From Rhizobium leucaenae USDA 9039 (lineage in GTDB: Bacteria > Pseudomonadota > Alphaproteobacteria > Rhizobiales > Rhizobiaceae): DNA of 34,785 nt. Positions within the stretch are counted from its first letter, which is position 1. Every line of letters begins with the position of its first letter. The notes under the pieces are model-generated. The model searched no databases, had not been told where the DNA came from, and saw nothing but the letters and a program-made list of their open reading frames with translations. Of this stretch, positions 1 to 7,503 are shown one piece after another. The DNA lies in contig NZ_AUFB01000039.1 of NCBI RefSeq assembly GCF_000426285.1, positions 1-34,785 on the forward strand, given 5' to 3'. Position numbers and translations under genes: made by a program.

Positions 1-1
1 G

Positions 2-268
2 TTGCTGAAAGTTCTCGATCATCCCGAGATTCCGCTACACACCAATGCATCCGAAAATGCTTTGCGGAGCTTTGTGACGAAGCGGAAGATCTCCGGCGGC
101 ACGATGAGCCGCGATGGTCGTGTTGCACGCGATACCATGCTCGGTCTGATGAAGACCTGCCAAAAGCTCGGGCTATCCTTTTACCACTATCTCGGTGACC
201 GGCTTGGCATCGGCAACGTCGGCCAACCGGTTCCGCCCCTGCCGGCAATCATTCTCGCTAGGGCGTGA
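2..268 (+). CDS. IS66-family transposase, C-terminal end (partial)
   Basis: The frame is open from the window edge to a TGA, so only the last 88 codons are present and the true start lies outside. The residues HTNASENALR followed by KRKISGG and then GLMKTCQKLGLSFYHYLGDRL match the C-terminal part of IS66-type (TnpC) DDE transposases, in which the glutamate of an N-x-x-E/SEN segment is catalytic and the terminal helix carries the Y-L-G-x-R-L pattern. It marks the right part of an insertion sequence bordering the accessory region. No terminal inverted repeat could be identified downstream. Whether the element is complete cannot be judged from here. Confidence 0.75.
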   Translation: MLKVLDHPEIPLHTNASENALRSFVTKRKISGGTMSRDGRVARDTMLGLMKTCQKLGLSFYHYLGDRLGIGNVGQPVPPLPAIILARA

Positions 269-473
269 ACACGGGGTCACTTCAGTCCGGTTGCAGCACC
301 ACCGTTGCCCAACGAACCAGCACCGCCACCGAATCTGCCCCACTTACCCGCAGAAGGCTTGTGATGGGTAGTTTCGACAAATCGTAACGCATTGAAATCA
401 TGGTAAATGATTTGCTAAACGAACTCTATCTGGAAGTTATGGTTCCTCACTGCGGATGATCGTCGCCTGGCGT

Positions 474-510
474 TCTCACTTCCGATAAGTATCGCTTATC
501 GGAAGTGAGA
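474..510. promoter_or_regulatory. 37-bp dyad: 16-bp perfect inverted repeat upstream of vapBC-int
   Basis: Positions 474-489 (TCTCACTTCCGATAAG) are repeated exactly inverted at 495-510 around a 5-bp centre TATCG. It lies 83 bp upstream of the chosen vapB start and is the only strong structure in the 325 bp between the transposase end and vapB. Two readings are possible: an operator for VapB autoregulation, since antitoxins of this kind bind dyads at their own promoter, or a core site for the tyrosine recombinase encoded at the end of the same operon. The sequence alone does not decide. Confidence 0.55.
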
Positions 511-593
511 TGGTCCACCTATTGACCAACGTGAACATTGCGTCTATATCCGGCACACGAAAGACACGGAAACTCGATCAGCGAGAAATGATC

Positions 594-833
594 ATGACTG
601 TCACCGTCAAGGTCGCCGAGGCCAAAACCCATCTGTCCGACTTGCTTGCGAGAGTCGAAGCCGGCGAGGATTTTATCATTGCCCGGGGCAACGATCCCAT
701 CGCTCGGCTCGTCGCCATCGACGAACGTCGCCAGCGTCTGGCCGCCATCGAGGCAGTCCGTGCATTACGCGCCCAAGCCAAGCCGGTCACGCAGGAAGAG
801 ATTGAGGCCTGGAAGCAGGAAGGCCGGCGCTGA
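594..833 (+). CDS. vapB: VapB-type antitoxin (Phd/prevent-host-death-like)
   Basis: A 79-residue protein beginning MTVTVKVAEAKTHLSDLLA, the typical N-terminal DNA-binding fold of Phd/YefM-like antitoxins. It continues with RGNDPIARLVAI and ends in a charged helical tail (EEIEAWKQEGRR) that would wrap the toxin. I prefer the ATG at 594 because the conserved family start falls there; an ATG at 588 and a further upstream in-frame start at 510 exist. No strong ribosome binding site is visible (GCGAGAA). The stop overlaps the start of vapC by one base (TGATG), indicating translational coupling. It should neutralise the PIN toxin and repress the operon, possibly at the dyad 474-510. Confidence 0.85.
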   Translation: MTVTVKVAEAKTHLSDLLARVEAGEDFIIARGNDPIARLVAIDERRQRLAAIEAVRALRAQAKPVTQEEIEAWKQEGRR

Positions 834-1252
834 TGGCCTTTGTCGTCGATGCCTCGATCGCCGGCGCCTGGCTGCTGCCGGACGAGGATAATACGCTGGC
901 CGAACAGGCAATGACGCGCATGGCCGACGAGGACGCCGTAGCGCCCGATCTGCTGCGCCATGAGATCCGTAGCATTCTCTTGAGTGCCGAGCGGCGTGGT
1001 CGGATTTCGGACGACCTTGTCCATTCCGCACTGTCGCGGTTTCGTGTCCTGCCCTTAAAGCTCGTCGGCCCCGGCGACGATACCGAGGTAGTGCGCCTGT
1101 CGCGCAAGTACCGTCTCAGCGCCTATGATGCCGCCTATCTCGCCCTCGCCCTGCTCGAGCGTCTGCCGCTTGCCACGCTCGACCGGCGACTGGCCGAGGC
1201 CGCACGCACGGAAGGCGTGACCCTTTTGGGACCAATCGAGCATGAGCACTGA
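833..1252 (+). CDS. vapC: VapC-type PIN-domain ribonuclease toxin
   Basis: A 139-residue PIN-domain protein. It opens with FVVDASIAGAWLLPDE, carrying the first catalytic aspartate (D6). The second acidic position is probably E44 (LLRHEI), and the third is in the segment YRLSAYDAAYLALA, the standard D-A-x-Y-L-A-L-A motif. C-terminal LATLDRRLAEAA fits the last strand and acidic residue. VapC enzymes cleave tRNA or rRNA and are held inactive by VapB. The gene overlaps vapB by 1 bp and the downstream integrase by 11 bp, so all three should be translated from one message. Length and motifs are complete, so there is no sign of inactivation. Confidence 0.88.
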   Translation: MAFVVDASIAGAWLLPDEDNTLAEQAMTRMADEDAVAPDLLRHEIRSILLSAERRGRISDDLVHSALSRFRVLPLKLVGPGDDTEVVRLSRKYRLSAYDAAYLALALLERLPLATLDRRLAEAARTEGVTLLGPIEHEH

Positions 1253-2384
1253 CTTTCCAGCATCGATTTCAGCACGGGCGGTAACTCTGGACACGATCGC
1301 CGCGGTGCTGCCGATCGATCGGCGCGACAAGCTCGCCGAGCTCCTGACCGACCAGGACGTCGAGACGCTCAAACACCTCGTCAACGAAGGCATGGGCGAC
1401 AACACGTTGCGCGCGCTGACATCAGACCTGGCCTATCTGGAAGCCTGGTCGCTCGCCGCGACCGGCGCTCCCCTGCCCTGGCCGGCGCCAGAAGCGCTGC
1501 TGTTGAAATTCGTCGCCCATCATCTGTGGGACCCAGCGAAACGGGAAAGCGATCCGGATCACGGCATGCCGATCAAGGTCGAGCAGGTCCTGCGGGACGG
1601 CGGCTTCCTGCGGGTTGTCGGACCGCATGCGCCGGACACCGTGCGCCGTCGGCTGGCGAACTGGTCCACGCTGACCAAGTGGCGCGGCCTCGACGGCGCC
1701 TTCGCCTCCCCTGCCCTCAAATCCGCCATTCGCCTGGCCGTTCGCGCCGTGCCGCGGCCACGCCGCCGCAAAAGCGCCAAGGCGGTCACCGGCGACGTCC
1801 TTGCGAAACTGTTGGCGACCTGTGGCGGCGACAGCCTGCGCGATATCCGCGATCGGGCAATCCTGATGGTCGCCTTCGCCTCCGGCGGTCGCCGCCGCAG
1901 CGAAGTGGCCGGTCTGCGCAAGGAGCAACTGGCGATCGAGCCGCCGGTCACCGGCGAGGACGATATCCCCCTTCCCTCTCTGTCCATCCATCTCGGCCGC
2001 ACCAAGAACTCGGGCGCCAGCCAGGATGAGGTCGTCTATCTGACCGGCCGGCCGGTGGATGCGCTGAATGCCTGGCTTGTGGCCGCCAAGATCGAAAGCG
2101 GCAGTGTGTTTCGGGGGATCGATCGCTGGGGCCATGTTTCGCGCCGGGCGCTCGATCCCAAGGCGGTCAATGACATCGTCAAGAAACACGTGGAAATGGC
2201 TGGATTGGAGGTTCGTGAGTTTTCGGCGCATGGGCTGAGGTCGGGCTACCTGACGGAAGCCGCCAATCGTGGCATTCCCCTGCTCGAGGCGATGGAGCAG
2301 TCTCGTCATCGCTCAGTGCAACAGGCTGGAAGTTACTATAACAGCGTAGCACGCCGCAGTGGACGGGCCTCAAGACTGATTTGA
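1242..2384 (+). CDS. Tyrosine site-specific recombinase / integrase
   Basis: A 380-residue tyrosine recombinase. An N-terminal SAM-like/core-binding domain covers roughly residues 35-160 and the catalytic domain 175-370. The catalytic set is readable: Arg in GGRRRSEVAGL (about R218), Lys in GRTKNSGA (K255), the box SAHGLRSGY (H330, R333), the second His in SRHRS (H356) and the nucleophile in GSYYNS (Y365 or Y366). Its ATG lies inside the end of vapC (11-bp overlap), an unusual coupling of a recombinase to a toxin-antitoxin pair. It may move a small integrative unit or resolve plasmid multimers. No attachment site was found apart from the dyad at 474-510, which is a candidate. Confidence 0.88.
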   Translation: MSTDFPASISARAVTLDTIAAVLPIDRRDKLAELLTDQDVETLKHLVNEGMGDNTLRALTSDLAYLEAWSLAATGAPLPWPAPEALLLKFVAHHLWDPAKRESDPDHGMPIKVEQVLRDGGFLRVVGPHAPDTVRRRLANWSTLTKWRGLDGAFASPALKSAIRLAVRAVPRPRRRKSAKAVTGDVLAKLLATCGGDSLRDIRDRAILMVAFASGGRRRSEVAGLRKEQLAIEPPVTGEDDIPLPSLSIHLGRTKNSGASQDEVVYLTGRPVDALNAWLVAAKIESGSVFRGIDRWGHVSRRALDPKAVNDIVKKHVEMAGLEVREFSAHGLRSGYLTEAANRGIPLLEAMEQSRHRSVQQAGSYYNSVARRSGRASRLI

Positions 2385-2531
2385 GGCGCTCGGAAGAACG
2401 ACGCCTTGCTTAATACGGCAGGAGGCCGCCCCATCTCCTTCAGTTCAGCCATTTTCGCGGCATTTTCGCCATGGAATGCCGCCGCCGCCGTTTCAAGTCA
2501 CGCGAAGCGCCGGAAGTTTGAACGGGATGTA

Positions 2532-3050
2532 CTACGCCGACCTTGGAGCAAGACTCATCATATAGGACGGCCTTGCCTTTTTTCGGTGACCATCCACCGA
2601 CATCATCACGCGGGTCAGGTATGGTGAAAATATGTCCTGCTCATCGAAGTGTATCTCAAGGCCGGGATATATCACTGCCTTGTGCGCTTCCAAATAGTCG
2701 ACCTCGCGAGCAGTGACGAAGTGAGGAGCTGCCGATACAAAAACTGCGAGGAAGATGACCAGCATCAACACAGCCCAGGCGAGGTAGACTACGATTTGGT
2801 ACGTTTCCTGTGTGACGATCAGCACAACGACGTCCACAAGGACGAAGAAAATAATAGGAACACCGAAGGTCCAGAGAAACATGGGAGATTTAATAATAAA
2901 CTTAATCTGCGCCAAAACGTCCATCAGTTGCACCACCGTCCGCTGCATTGACTGAGGCAAGTTACTAACACTTGCAACAAGATGGAATACCGACTGTGGC
3001 ATCAGTGCCGGGCTGGCGTCGCGACGGGTTACTCCCCCTGGAGCGCGCAT
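2532..3050 (-). CDS. Small two-helix membrane protein of unknown function
   Basis: A frame of up to 172 residues with two strongly hydrophobic spans: about residues 55-78 (FLWTFGVPIIFFVLVDVVVL) and 86-109 (VVYLAWAVLMLVIFLAVFV), followed by a cytoplasmic-type tail of about 60 residues with acidic and basic patches. I do not recognise a family. The start is uncertain: the longest frame begins at 3050 with a poorly spaced AGGA, while internal ATGs at residues 17 and 35 lack good ribosome binding sites. The region is more AT-rich than its neighbours and sits among accessory genes, suggesting acquisition. It is transcribed away from the nuclease gene at 3207. Confidence 0.6.
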   Translation of the reverse strand: MRAPGGVTRRDASPALMPQSVFHLVASVSNLPQSMQRTVVQLMDVLAQIKFIIKSPMFLWTFGVPIIFFVLVDVVVLIVTQETYQIVVYLAWAVLMLVIFLAVFVSAAPHFVTAREVDYLEAHKAVIYPGLEIHFDEQDIFSPYLTRVMMSVDGHRKKARPSYMMSLAPRSA

Positions 3051-3206
3051 TTCCTATCGTGATGACCGGACGCTCATCCGCGGAGTTATTTCGACTCTGA
3101 CGAGCCCCTATTCCGAGGATAATCCAGTTAGATTTGAAAGATTCTTTTCACCTGTCTTTTGGCATCGACGCGCTAAAGGCATCGGACGAAAGATGGTGAT
3201 CACATT

Positions 3207-4103
3207 ATGGACTTGCATGAACAGTGGGAAGCGCTCGGTAGCTGGGTGCGGGCGGTGGAGCAGAGAGCTTGGCTTTACATTCAGGCTTTCAACAATGACA
3301 AGGAACAAGGGGGTGCTGTTGAACTCCAGCTGATCAACGGGCTGGTTTCCGCTTACAATTCGTCATTTGAGTTTGTCGAAAAATGTGACGAACGGGATGT
3401 GAAGGGCTTTCCGGAACTTCTCACACGACTTCGGCAAAGTCGAAGGATTCCTGCCGAACATTTCATCCCAAGCCAATTGGAGATTGGGAAAGTGGACAAG
3501 CTTTACATCAAAGGATTGGTAAGAGACTTAGTGATTTCACTCGGCCTCATCGAGGCAGATATTACGCGCCTCCTTGCTGACGTTGAAGTGTGGATCGGAG
3601 GTAAAACCGAACTCGCGCTCAAACACCTCCAACGGCTCCTTGTGGTGGACCTGCACCTAAAGACCAAATGGAAGTCAGCATACCATCTTCGAGAAACGGC
3701 CTGCGAACGATTAGGTGGGGCGCATTTTCTGTGGCACGGACTTTGGGCCTTCAAAGTCGATACTCATGGCGCCAGGACCGATCTTGTTACCTACGAGCCG
3801 ATTGATGAGCGAGCGGTAGGTGCGTCCGGCGGAGCGTTAGTTCTAACTGAATGGAAGAAGATCGATGATCCCAAGCGAGGAGCTATCGAGCGCGTCTTTG
3901 CGCAAGCAAAAGGACAAGCTTTGAACTACGTCTCAGGTGCTCTCGGAGCGATTGAACTCAAGTCTGTTGTTCACTTGGTTGCAGTCAGCCTCTTTCCCAT
4001 CCCGAAGGCGGAATTGCCGCCCGATACGATTGAGCAAGGAAAGACGATCCGCTTCGTGAACATCGTATTGGACCCTCCCGCCCCCTCTGAGGGAAAATAC
4101 TAG
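3207..4103 (+). CDS. Probable PD-(D/E)xK nuclease-fold protein
   Basis: A 298-residue protein with no family I can name. The N-terminal 160 residues are helical and aromatic-rich without a clear motif. The second half shows the order of a PD-(D/E)xK nuclease core: CERLGG (E167), then GARTDLVTY (D192), then ALVLTEWKKID (E215-x-K217), then a helix with QAKGQALNYVSG, then the strand VVHLVAVSL. This pattern is typical of restriction-type endonuclease folds, but it is a by-eye assignment. The gene converges on the trypsin-like protease gene with only 9 bp between the stop codons. AT-richer composition than the plasmid core suggests horizontal acquisition, and a defence role is an inference from context only. 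Confidence 0.6.
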   Translation: MDLHEQWEALGSWVRAVEQRAWLYIQAFNNDKEQGGAVELQLINGLVSAYNSSFEFVEKCDERDVKGFPELLTRLRQSRRIPAEHFIPSQLEIGKVDKLYIKGLVRDLVISLGLIEADITRLLADVEVWIGGKTELALKHLQRLLVVDLHLKTKWKSAYHLRETACERLGGAHFLWHGLWAFKVDTHGARTDLVTYEPIDERAVGASGGALVLTEWKKIDDPKRGAIERVFAQAKGQALNYVSGALGAIELKSVVHLVAVSLFPIPKAELPPDTIEQGKTIRFVNIVLDPPAPSEGKY

Positions 4104-4112
4104 GACGAGCTT

Positions 4113-4886
4113 TCACGAGCCCAATAGCCACGCGACTAAGTGCTCAGCTCGAAGTGCAAGGAGAGTCCTTGTCTTAGGGTCCCAGCGTCGAAGCAGGCCA
4201 GTGACGACTGCATCGTCGGGACTCCACGCGGTGATGTCACAACCCAGTTCGACGAATCTCGTATTCCATACAAGGGATCCACTAAACCCCTCGGCATTGT
4301 CGAACTTCACTCGGTCGCGAACAACGGGATCGGTGCCCGAGGCGATTTTCGTTTTGTCGGGCTCCCAGAACACTTCGAAAATTCGGTCGTCGCCCGTGTC
4401 CCTCTTTTCCTGGGAGCAGTAGCCGGTAAGAATACCATCGAAACCGCCAAAACCTATATAGACGTTCTCGCCAGCGACACCGCGGAAGAAGAGGAGTTCG
4501 TCGCGTGCAGGTTTGTGAGCTTCGGCGAGCCGGCTGAGCGGAAGTAGTTCAGCTTCGTGTGCCTGAGTCTGCCAGCCTGCCTGGTCGACGAAAAAAACAG
4601 ATGCGTCAATCGGATCGGGAGCGGCTTTGCCAACTCCGGTCAGCGGTAACAAGCTTTGCGTGCCCAAAGGTTTATGGGCCAGGGGCTGATCGCGCGTGAC
4701 GTGCTCACAGGTAAGAACTCCGACTGCTCTCTTGCGGCCTTCACCGAAATCAAGGTAAGTCCCAGTGCCGATCCTGGGCGGCTTATCAAGCTCTTCGTGG
4801 ACGATCGGCGTCACAAACGGTCGTGTATGAACCTTCATCAGGTCTGCAACTAATCCGGATAGCGCATTCCACTGTTCTTCAGTCAT
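4113..4886 (-). CDS. Trypsin-like serine protease-fold protein
   Basis: A 257-residue protein from an ATG at 4886 preceded by GGAGG at 5-bp spacing; a longer frame would run into the parS site and is unlikely. The motifs fit a chymotrypsin-like triad: VGVLTCEHV (H62), DPIDASVFFVD (D91 or D94) and NAEGFSGSLVWN (S202 in G-x-S-G). GTGTYLDF before the histidine is the usual G-T-G/S-x-x-x strand. There is no signal peptide or membrane span, so it should act in the cytoplasm. It faces the probable nuclease gene at 3207-4103 across 9 bp. Cytoplasmic trypsin-like domains next to nucleases occur in conflict systems, but that role is inference here. Confidence 0.68.
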   Translation of the reverse strand: MTEEQWNALSGLVADLMKVHTRPFVTPIVHEELDKPPRIGTGTYLDFGEGRKRAVGVLTCEHVTRDQPLAHKPLGTQSLLPLTGVGKAAPDPIDASVFFVDQAGWQTQAHEAELLPLSRLAEAHKPARDELLFFRGVAGENVYIGFGGFDGILTGYCSQEKRDTGDDRIFEVFWEPDKTKIASGTDPVVRDRVKFDNAEGFSGSLVWNTRFVELGCDITAWSPDDAVVTGLLRRWDPKTRTLLALRAEHLVAWLLGS

Positions 4887-4937
4887 TCCCGCCTCCACCT
4901 TCTTCAATGGCGTTAAGCCAAAACAACAGCTTAGCGC

Positions 4938-4953
4938 GTGGTCAGCTGACAAC
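4938..4953. promoter_or_regulatory. parS: parS-like partition site downstream of repC
   Basis: GTGGTCAGCTGACAAC matches the repABC parS consensus GTTNNCNGCNGNNAAC except for one base in the left arm (GTG for GTT). The central ten bases GTCAGCTGAC are a perfect palindrome and are shared with the site at 7451-7466. It lies 65 bp past the repC stop and upstream of the protease gene. RepB (ParB) should bind here; sites at this position are known in repABC replicons. Confidence 0.72.
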
Positions 4954-5018
4954 GTTAACCGTTCCGGGCACGATTCGCCTGGGCATTCAACCTCTTCGCG
5001 CGGCTCTCAAACCGTGCG

Positions 5019-6236
5019 TTAACTCACGGCCTCTGCAATCTCGCTGCCTCTGCCTCGAAGAAGTGCCATCAACATAGGTCCGAGCGAAAACTCGCCTCGC
5101 CTCGCCCTCGACGTCAGATCGCGAAGATACCCGCCGGCCGATGTAATATGCCCGGCCCGTTCCAATATCGCCGCCATTGCCGCGGCCGCGTTTTCAGGCC
5201 CCATTGCCTCGCAGGCTTCCTGGTAGGCCGAGGGGCTCACGCCCAGCATCGATCGCACCACAACGGCTGCCAGCATAAGGTCCCGCCAGCTGCCGATTGC
5301 TCCGCCCGGACCATACATGGAAATCTCCGGGCATGCCCGAAGGACCATACCAAGTGGGAATGACTTTATCGATTCGGCTCTCCGCTCAACGTTTTTACTC
5401 GGCTTCGCGCCCTGCTCGTTTTCAGAGCTAGGTTCAAATTCATGGCTGGATTCGGTATTTGAATACTGTATGTGCTGACGGAATCCGTCACCATTGGTGT
5501 CGGATTCTTCAAGATTGACGTGCCGTTCCAATAGATTGACTACTTCTTCCTTCAGCATCTCGACTTCATCGAGAATTCCGGTCAATTCATCCGCCGCTTT
5601 TGCCCGCCGCAGCCGTGCCATGGCTTCGACATAAAGCTCCTCGACCTTGGCCCAATCCCCGGGAACGTGATCTTCCATGGCCGCAGAGATCAATTTTCGG
5701 ACATCACGTCGGGCAATTGTGATGCGCTCTTTGATGATTTTAAGCTTGCGATTGCCCTCTGCGACCTGCTGGGCCATAACTGCAAGTTCTTCTGAGCGGG
5801 CCAGAAGCGGCGCAAGACTGAAGCCATAAGCTGTCTCGATGGAGCCATCGGAGCCCTTGCGCGCGTAGCGCTTGCCATTCGGGCTGTCATTCCGTTGGAT
5901 GAGGCCAGCCTCGACCAAGAGGGCCAGGTTCTCACGCAGCGTCGTGCCGGCGATACCATTCGCCCTCGCGACGAGCTGAGCATTGGATGGAAACACGATA
6001 AGATTCGCTTCCTCTTTCAGCTCGGTCTCAGGGTAGAACGACAGAAGCGCATTTAGCACCGCAAGCGCTCGATCGCGCAAGCCCAGCAAGGATCGCGCAT
6101 CGCAAGCGTCGCGATAGACCTTCCACTTATCGGCTGACTTGCCACGCCTGATGCCCGCGGATTTGAATTGCGCCGTCACCAAGGCAAGCGTCATTGGCCG
6201 CCGCCCAAAGGGCGTCGTCACATCTCCACTCTGCAT
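5019..6236 (-). CDS. repC: RepC, replication initiator of the repABC replicon
   Basis: A 405-residue protein starting MQSGDVTTPFGRRPMTLALV, the hallmark RepC N-terminus, with a winged-helix region (LIVFPSNAQLVARANGIAG, then TLRENLALLVEAGLI) at about residues 79-120 and the conserved C-terminal AGGYLRDLTSRA near 375. The ATG at 6236 is preferred over a GTG three codons upstream because GAAAGG then stands at proper spacing. RepC initiates replication at an origin inside its own gene. It is the last gene of repABC and is separated from repB by 167 bp that encode the counter-transcribed RNA, which would limit RepC synthesis and set copy number and incompatibility. Confidence 0.96.
   Translation of the reverse strand: MQSGDVTTPFGRRPMTLALVTAQFKSAGIRRGKSADKWKVYRDACDARSLLGLRDRALAVLNALLSFYPETELKEEANLIVFPSNAQLVARANGIAGTTLRENLALLVEAGLIQRNDSPNGKRYARKGSDGSIETAYGFSLAPLLARSEELAVMAQQVAEGNRKLKIIKERITIARRDVRKLISAAMEDHVPGDWAKVEELYVEAMARLRRAKAADELTGILDEVEMLKEEVVNLLERHVNLEESDTNGDGFRQHIQYSNTESSHEFEPSSENEQGAKPSKNVERRAESIKSFPLGMVLRACPEISMYGPGGAIGSWRDLMLAAVVVRSMLGVSPSAYQEACEAMGPENAAAAMAAILERAGHITSAGGYLRDLTSRARRGEFSLGPMLMALLRGRGSEIAEAVS
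5430..5560. other. oriV: AT-rich stretch within repC, candidate origin of replication
   Basis: This part of repC is clearly AT-richer than its surroundings and contains a short dyad GACGGAATCCGTC around 5478-5490. In repABC plasmids the vegetative origin lies in an AT-rich block in the middle of repC, and the position here fits. No iterons are visible, as expected for the family. The exact limits are a guess. Confidence 0.35.
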
Positions 6237-6294
6237 TTCCTTCACCTTTCAATAGGCAAAAGAAATCCGCTCACCAAAACGGTGCCAAAGACTC

Positions 6295-6323
6295 TTGACT
6301 GCGATTCATGGAAATGCGATTCT
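6295..6323 (+). promoter_or_regulatory. Promoter of the counter-transcribed RNA
   Basis: TTGACT at 6295-6300 and GATTCT at 6318-6323 are separated by 17 bp. This would start transcription near 6330 on the plus strand, opposite to repB-repC, exactly where the antisense RNA promoter lies in other repABC replicons. The -35 is near consensus and the -10 is weaker. Confidence 0.6.
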
Positions 6324-6328
6324 CAGGC

Positions 6329-6382
6329 TGCTTAGACCATTGAGAGAGGCTTCCACGACGGCGACGTTTGGGGGCCTTTTTC
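6329..6382 (+). ncRNA. incA: Counter-transcribed incompatibility RNA (ctRNA/IncA) between repB and repC
   Basis: The interval has a promoter (6295-6323), a roughly 50-nt body and a terminator hairpin with a T-tract (6347-6381), all antisense to the repC leader. In repABC plasmids such a small RNA pairs with the repB-repC leader, folds it into a form that stops transcription or hides the repC ribosome binding site, and so restrains copy number. Exact ends are inferred from promoter and terminator positions. Confidence 0.72.
6347..6381 (+). terminator. Rho-independent terminator of the ctRNA
   Basis: AGGCTTCC (6347-6354) pairs with GGGGGCCT (6370-6377), with two G-U pairs, across a 15-nt loop, and is followed directly by a run of Ts. 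The G-U pairs make the stem better in plus-strand RNA, supporting the antisense orientation. Confidence 0.7.
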
Positions 6383-6403
6383 TTTTGCTGCTCCTATCCT
6401 CAT

Positions 6404-7411
6404 TTATCCTTTAGATGGCGGTTTTGCTTTACTGAAGTCCGCGTAGAGCGTGGGAAGCTGCTCCATAACAAACTTCGCAAAAGCCTCATCCCGATCTCGA
6501 TTCATTTCAATTTTGCAGTGTTTACCGCCGACGGCGAGCGCGGCGATTTGAAGCCCGTCAGCTGACCTTGCGATCAAGCGAGGAGGGGATGCAGGTGGCG
6601 CCTTCGCATCATCTCGCTTGGAGGCTCTCAGCACCGCCAGGAAACGTTCATCAGAATCTTTATGCGGGAACGATTTGTCCTCGGTCGCCTTACGGGCCTT
6701 CTTTTCTGCGTCCGCAGCCTTCAAGACGTCCGCGAGCTCCTGCCACCGCGGTCGGCCGATCTTCGGGGCACGGCCGATGGATTCGATGAGCCACCGTGGA
6801 ACTGCCCGAGCAACGCTTACCAGCTTTTGAACTTCGTGTCGGTCGACCGACAGCGCCGTTTGAATGAGCGACCGTTGAAAACCGCCATCCTCCAATTTCA
6901 GGGCAAACGCCGCCCGTTCGATAAACGTCAGGTCTTCTCGAGCGGAATTCTCGATGCCCTGCGCCACGACAAGACGATCGTCATCCAGCTCGCGGACATA
7001 GGCTTTCACCCTCATGCCGAGTTCGGCGGTCGCACGTAGGCGGCGGTGGCCATAGGAAACCTGATACCGTCCGATCTCAGTAGGATGCGGTCGAACAAGA
7101 ATCGGAATTTCTTGCCCATGATCCTTAATCGACGCCTTAAGAGCCTCGACGGCAGCGATATCCTGGTCAGCGAACCGGTCGGCGAAGGGCGATGGGTCTA
7201 CCAGTTCCGGGTCAAGATCGACTGGGACAGCTCCGTTGGCGACTTGCTGCTTGAGCTCTTCGTAGTCTCGCTCCACCTCTGAGAACGTGTCTTTCAAAGA
7301 TCGAACCGCACCCGAGGCAACGCGCTGCACAGGCTGCCGCGCCTCATCAGAGGCGACCTGATCATTCCCCCCAGCAAACATCGAACGAATGGACTGTGTG
7401 CGTTTGCTCAT
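6404..7411 (-). CDS. repB: RepB, ParB-like partition protein
   Basis: A 335-residue protein opening MSKRTQSIRSMFAG, the usual RepB start. The ParB N-terminal nuclease-like/CTP-binding region is visible (PILVRPHP about 103-110; GRYQVSYGHRRLRATAEL about 115-132), followed by a helix-turn-helix near 180-205 (SLIQTALSVDRHEVQKLVSV) that would read parS. It partners RepA for segregation and assists RepA autorepression. It is the middle gene of the minus-strand repABC operon, 92 bp after repA; that gap carries one of the two parS-like sites. Confidence 0.96.
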   Translation of the reverse strand: MSKRTQSIRSMFAGGNDQVASDEARQPVQRVASGAVRSLKDTFSEVERDYEELKQQVANGAVPVDLDPELVDPSPFADRFADQDIAAVEALKASIKDHGQEIPILVRPHPTEIGRYQVSYGHRRLRATAELGMRVKAYVRELDDDRLVVAQGIENSAREDLTFIERAAFALKLEDGGFQRSLIQTALSVDRHEVQKLVSVARAVPRWLIESIGRAPKIGRPRWQELADVLKAADAEKKARKATEDKSFPHKDSDERFLAVLRASKRDDAKAPPASPPRLIARSADGLQIAALAVGGKHCKIEMNRDRDEAFAKFVMEQLPTLYADFSKAKPPSKG

Positions 7412-7450
7412 CGATACGACCTATCCAAACAACCGTTCCAGTAAGAGCTT

Positions 7451-7466
7451 GTAGTCAGCTGACAAC
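7451..7466. promoter_or_regulatory. parS: parS-like partition site between repA and repB
   Basis: GTAGTCAGCTGACAAC matches the repABC parS consensus with one left-arm mismatch (GTA for GTT) and shares its 13 right-hand bases with the copy at 4938-4953. The repA-repB gap is where Ti-type plasmids carry their parS sites. Confidence 0.72.
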
Positions 7467-7503
7467 GCATTAAGGCTTTGATTTATTTGAGGGTGCGCCG
7501 CCA

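Noticed and set aside
2406..2627. Possible small gene after the integrase
   Set aside because: The frame has no ribosome binding site, no motif, and overlaps the end of the opposing membrane-protein gene.
2962..2973. TTACTAACACTT, identical to the left half of the TraR-like box at 8923
   Set aside because: Only one half-site, with no matching right arm, and it lies inside or just before the coding region of an unrelated membrane protein. Another lone half-site, CTACTAAC at 20538-20545 upstream of traM, has the same weakness.
6557..6566. A third GTCAGCTGAC core inside repB
   Set aside because: The outer arms (CCC and CTT) do not match the parS consensus and the site is in coding sequence, so it is probably chance or weak.
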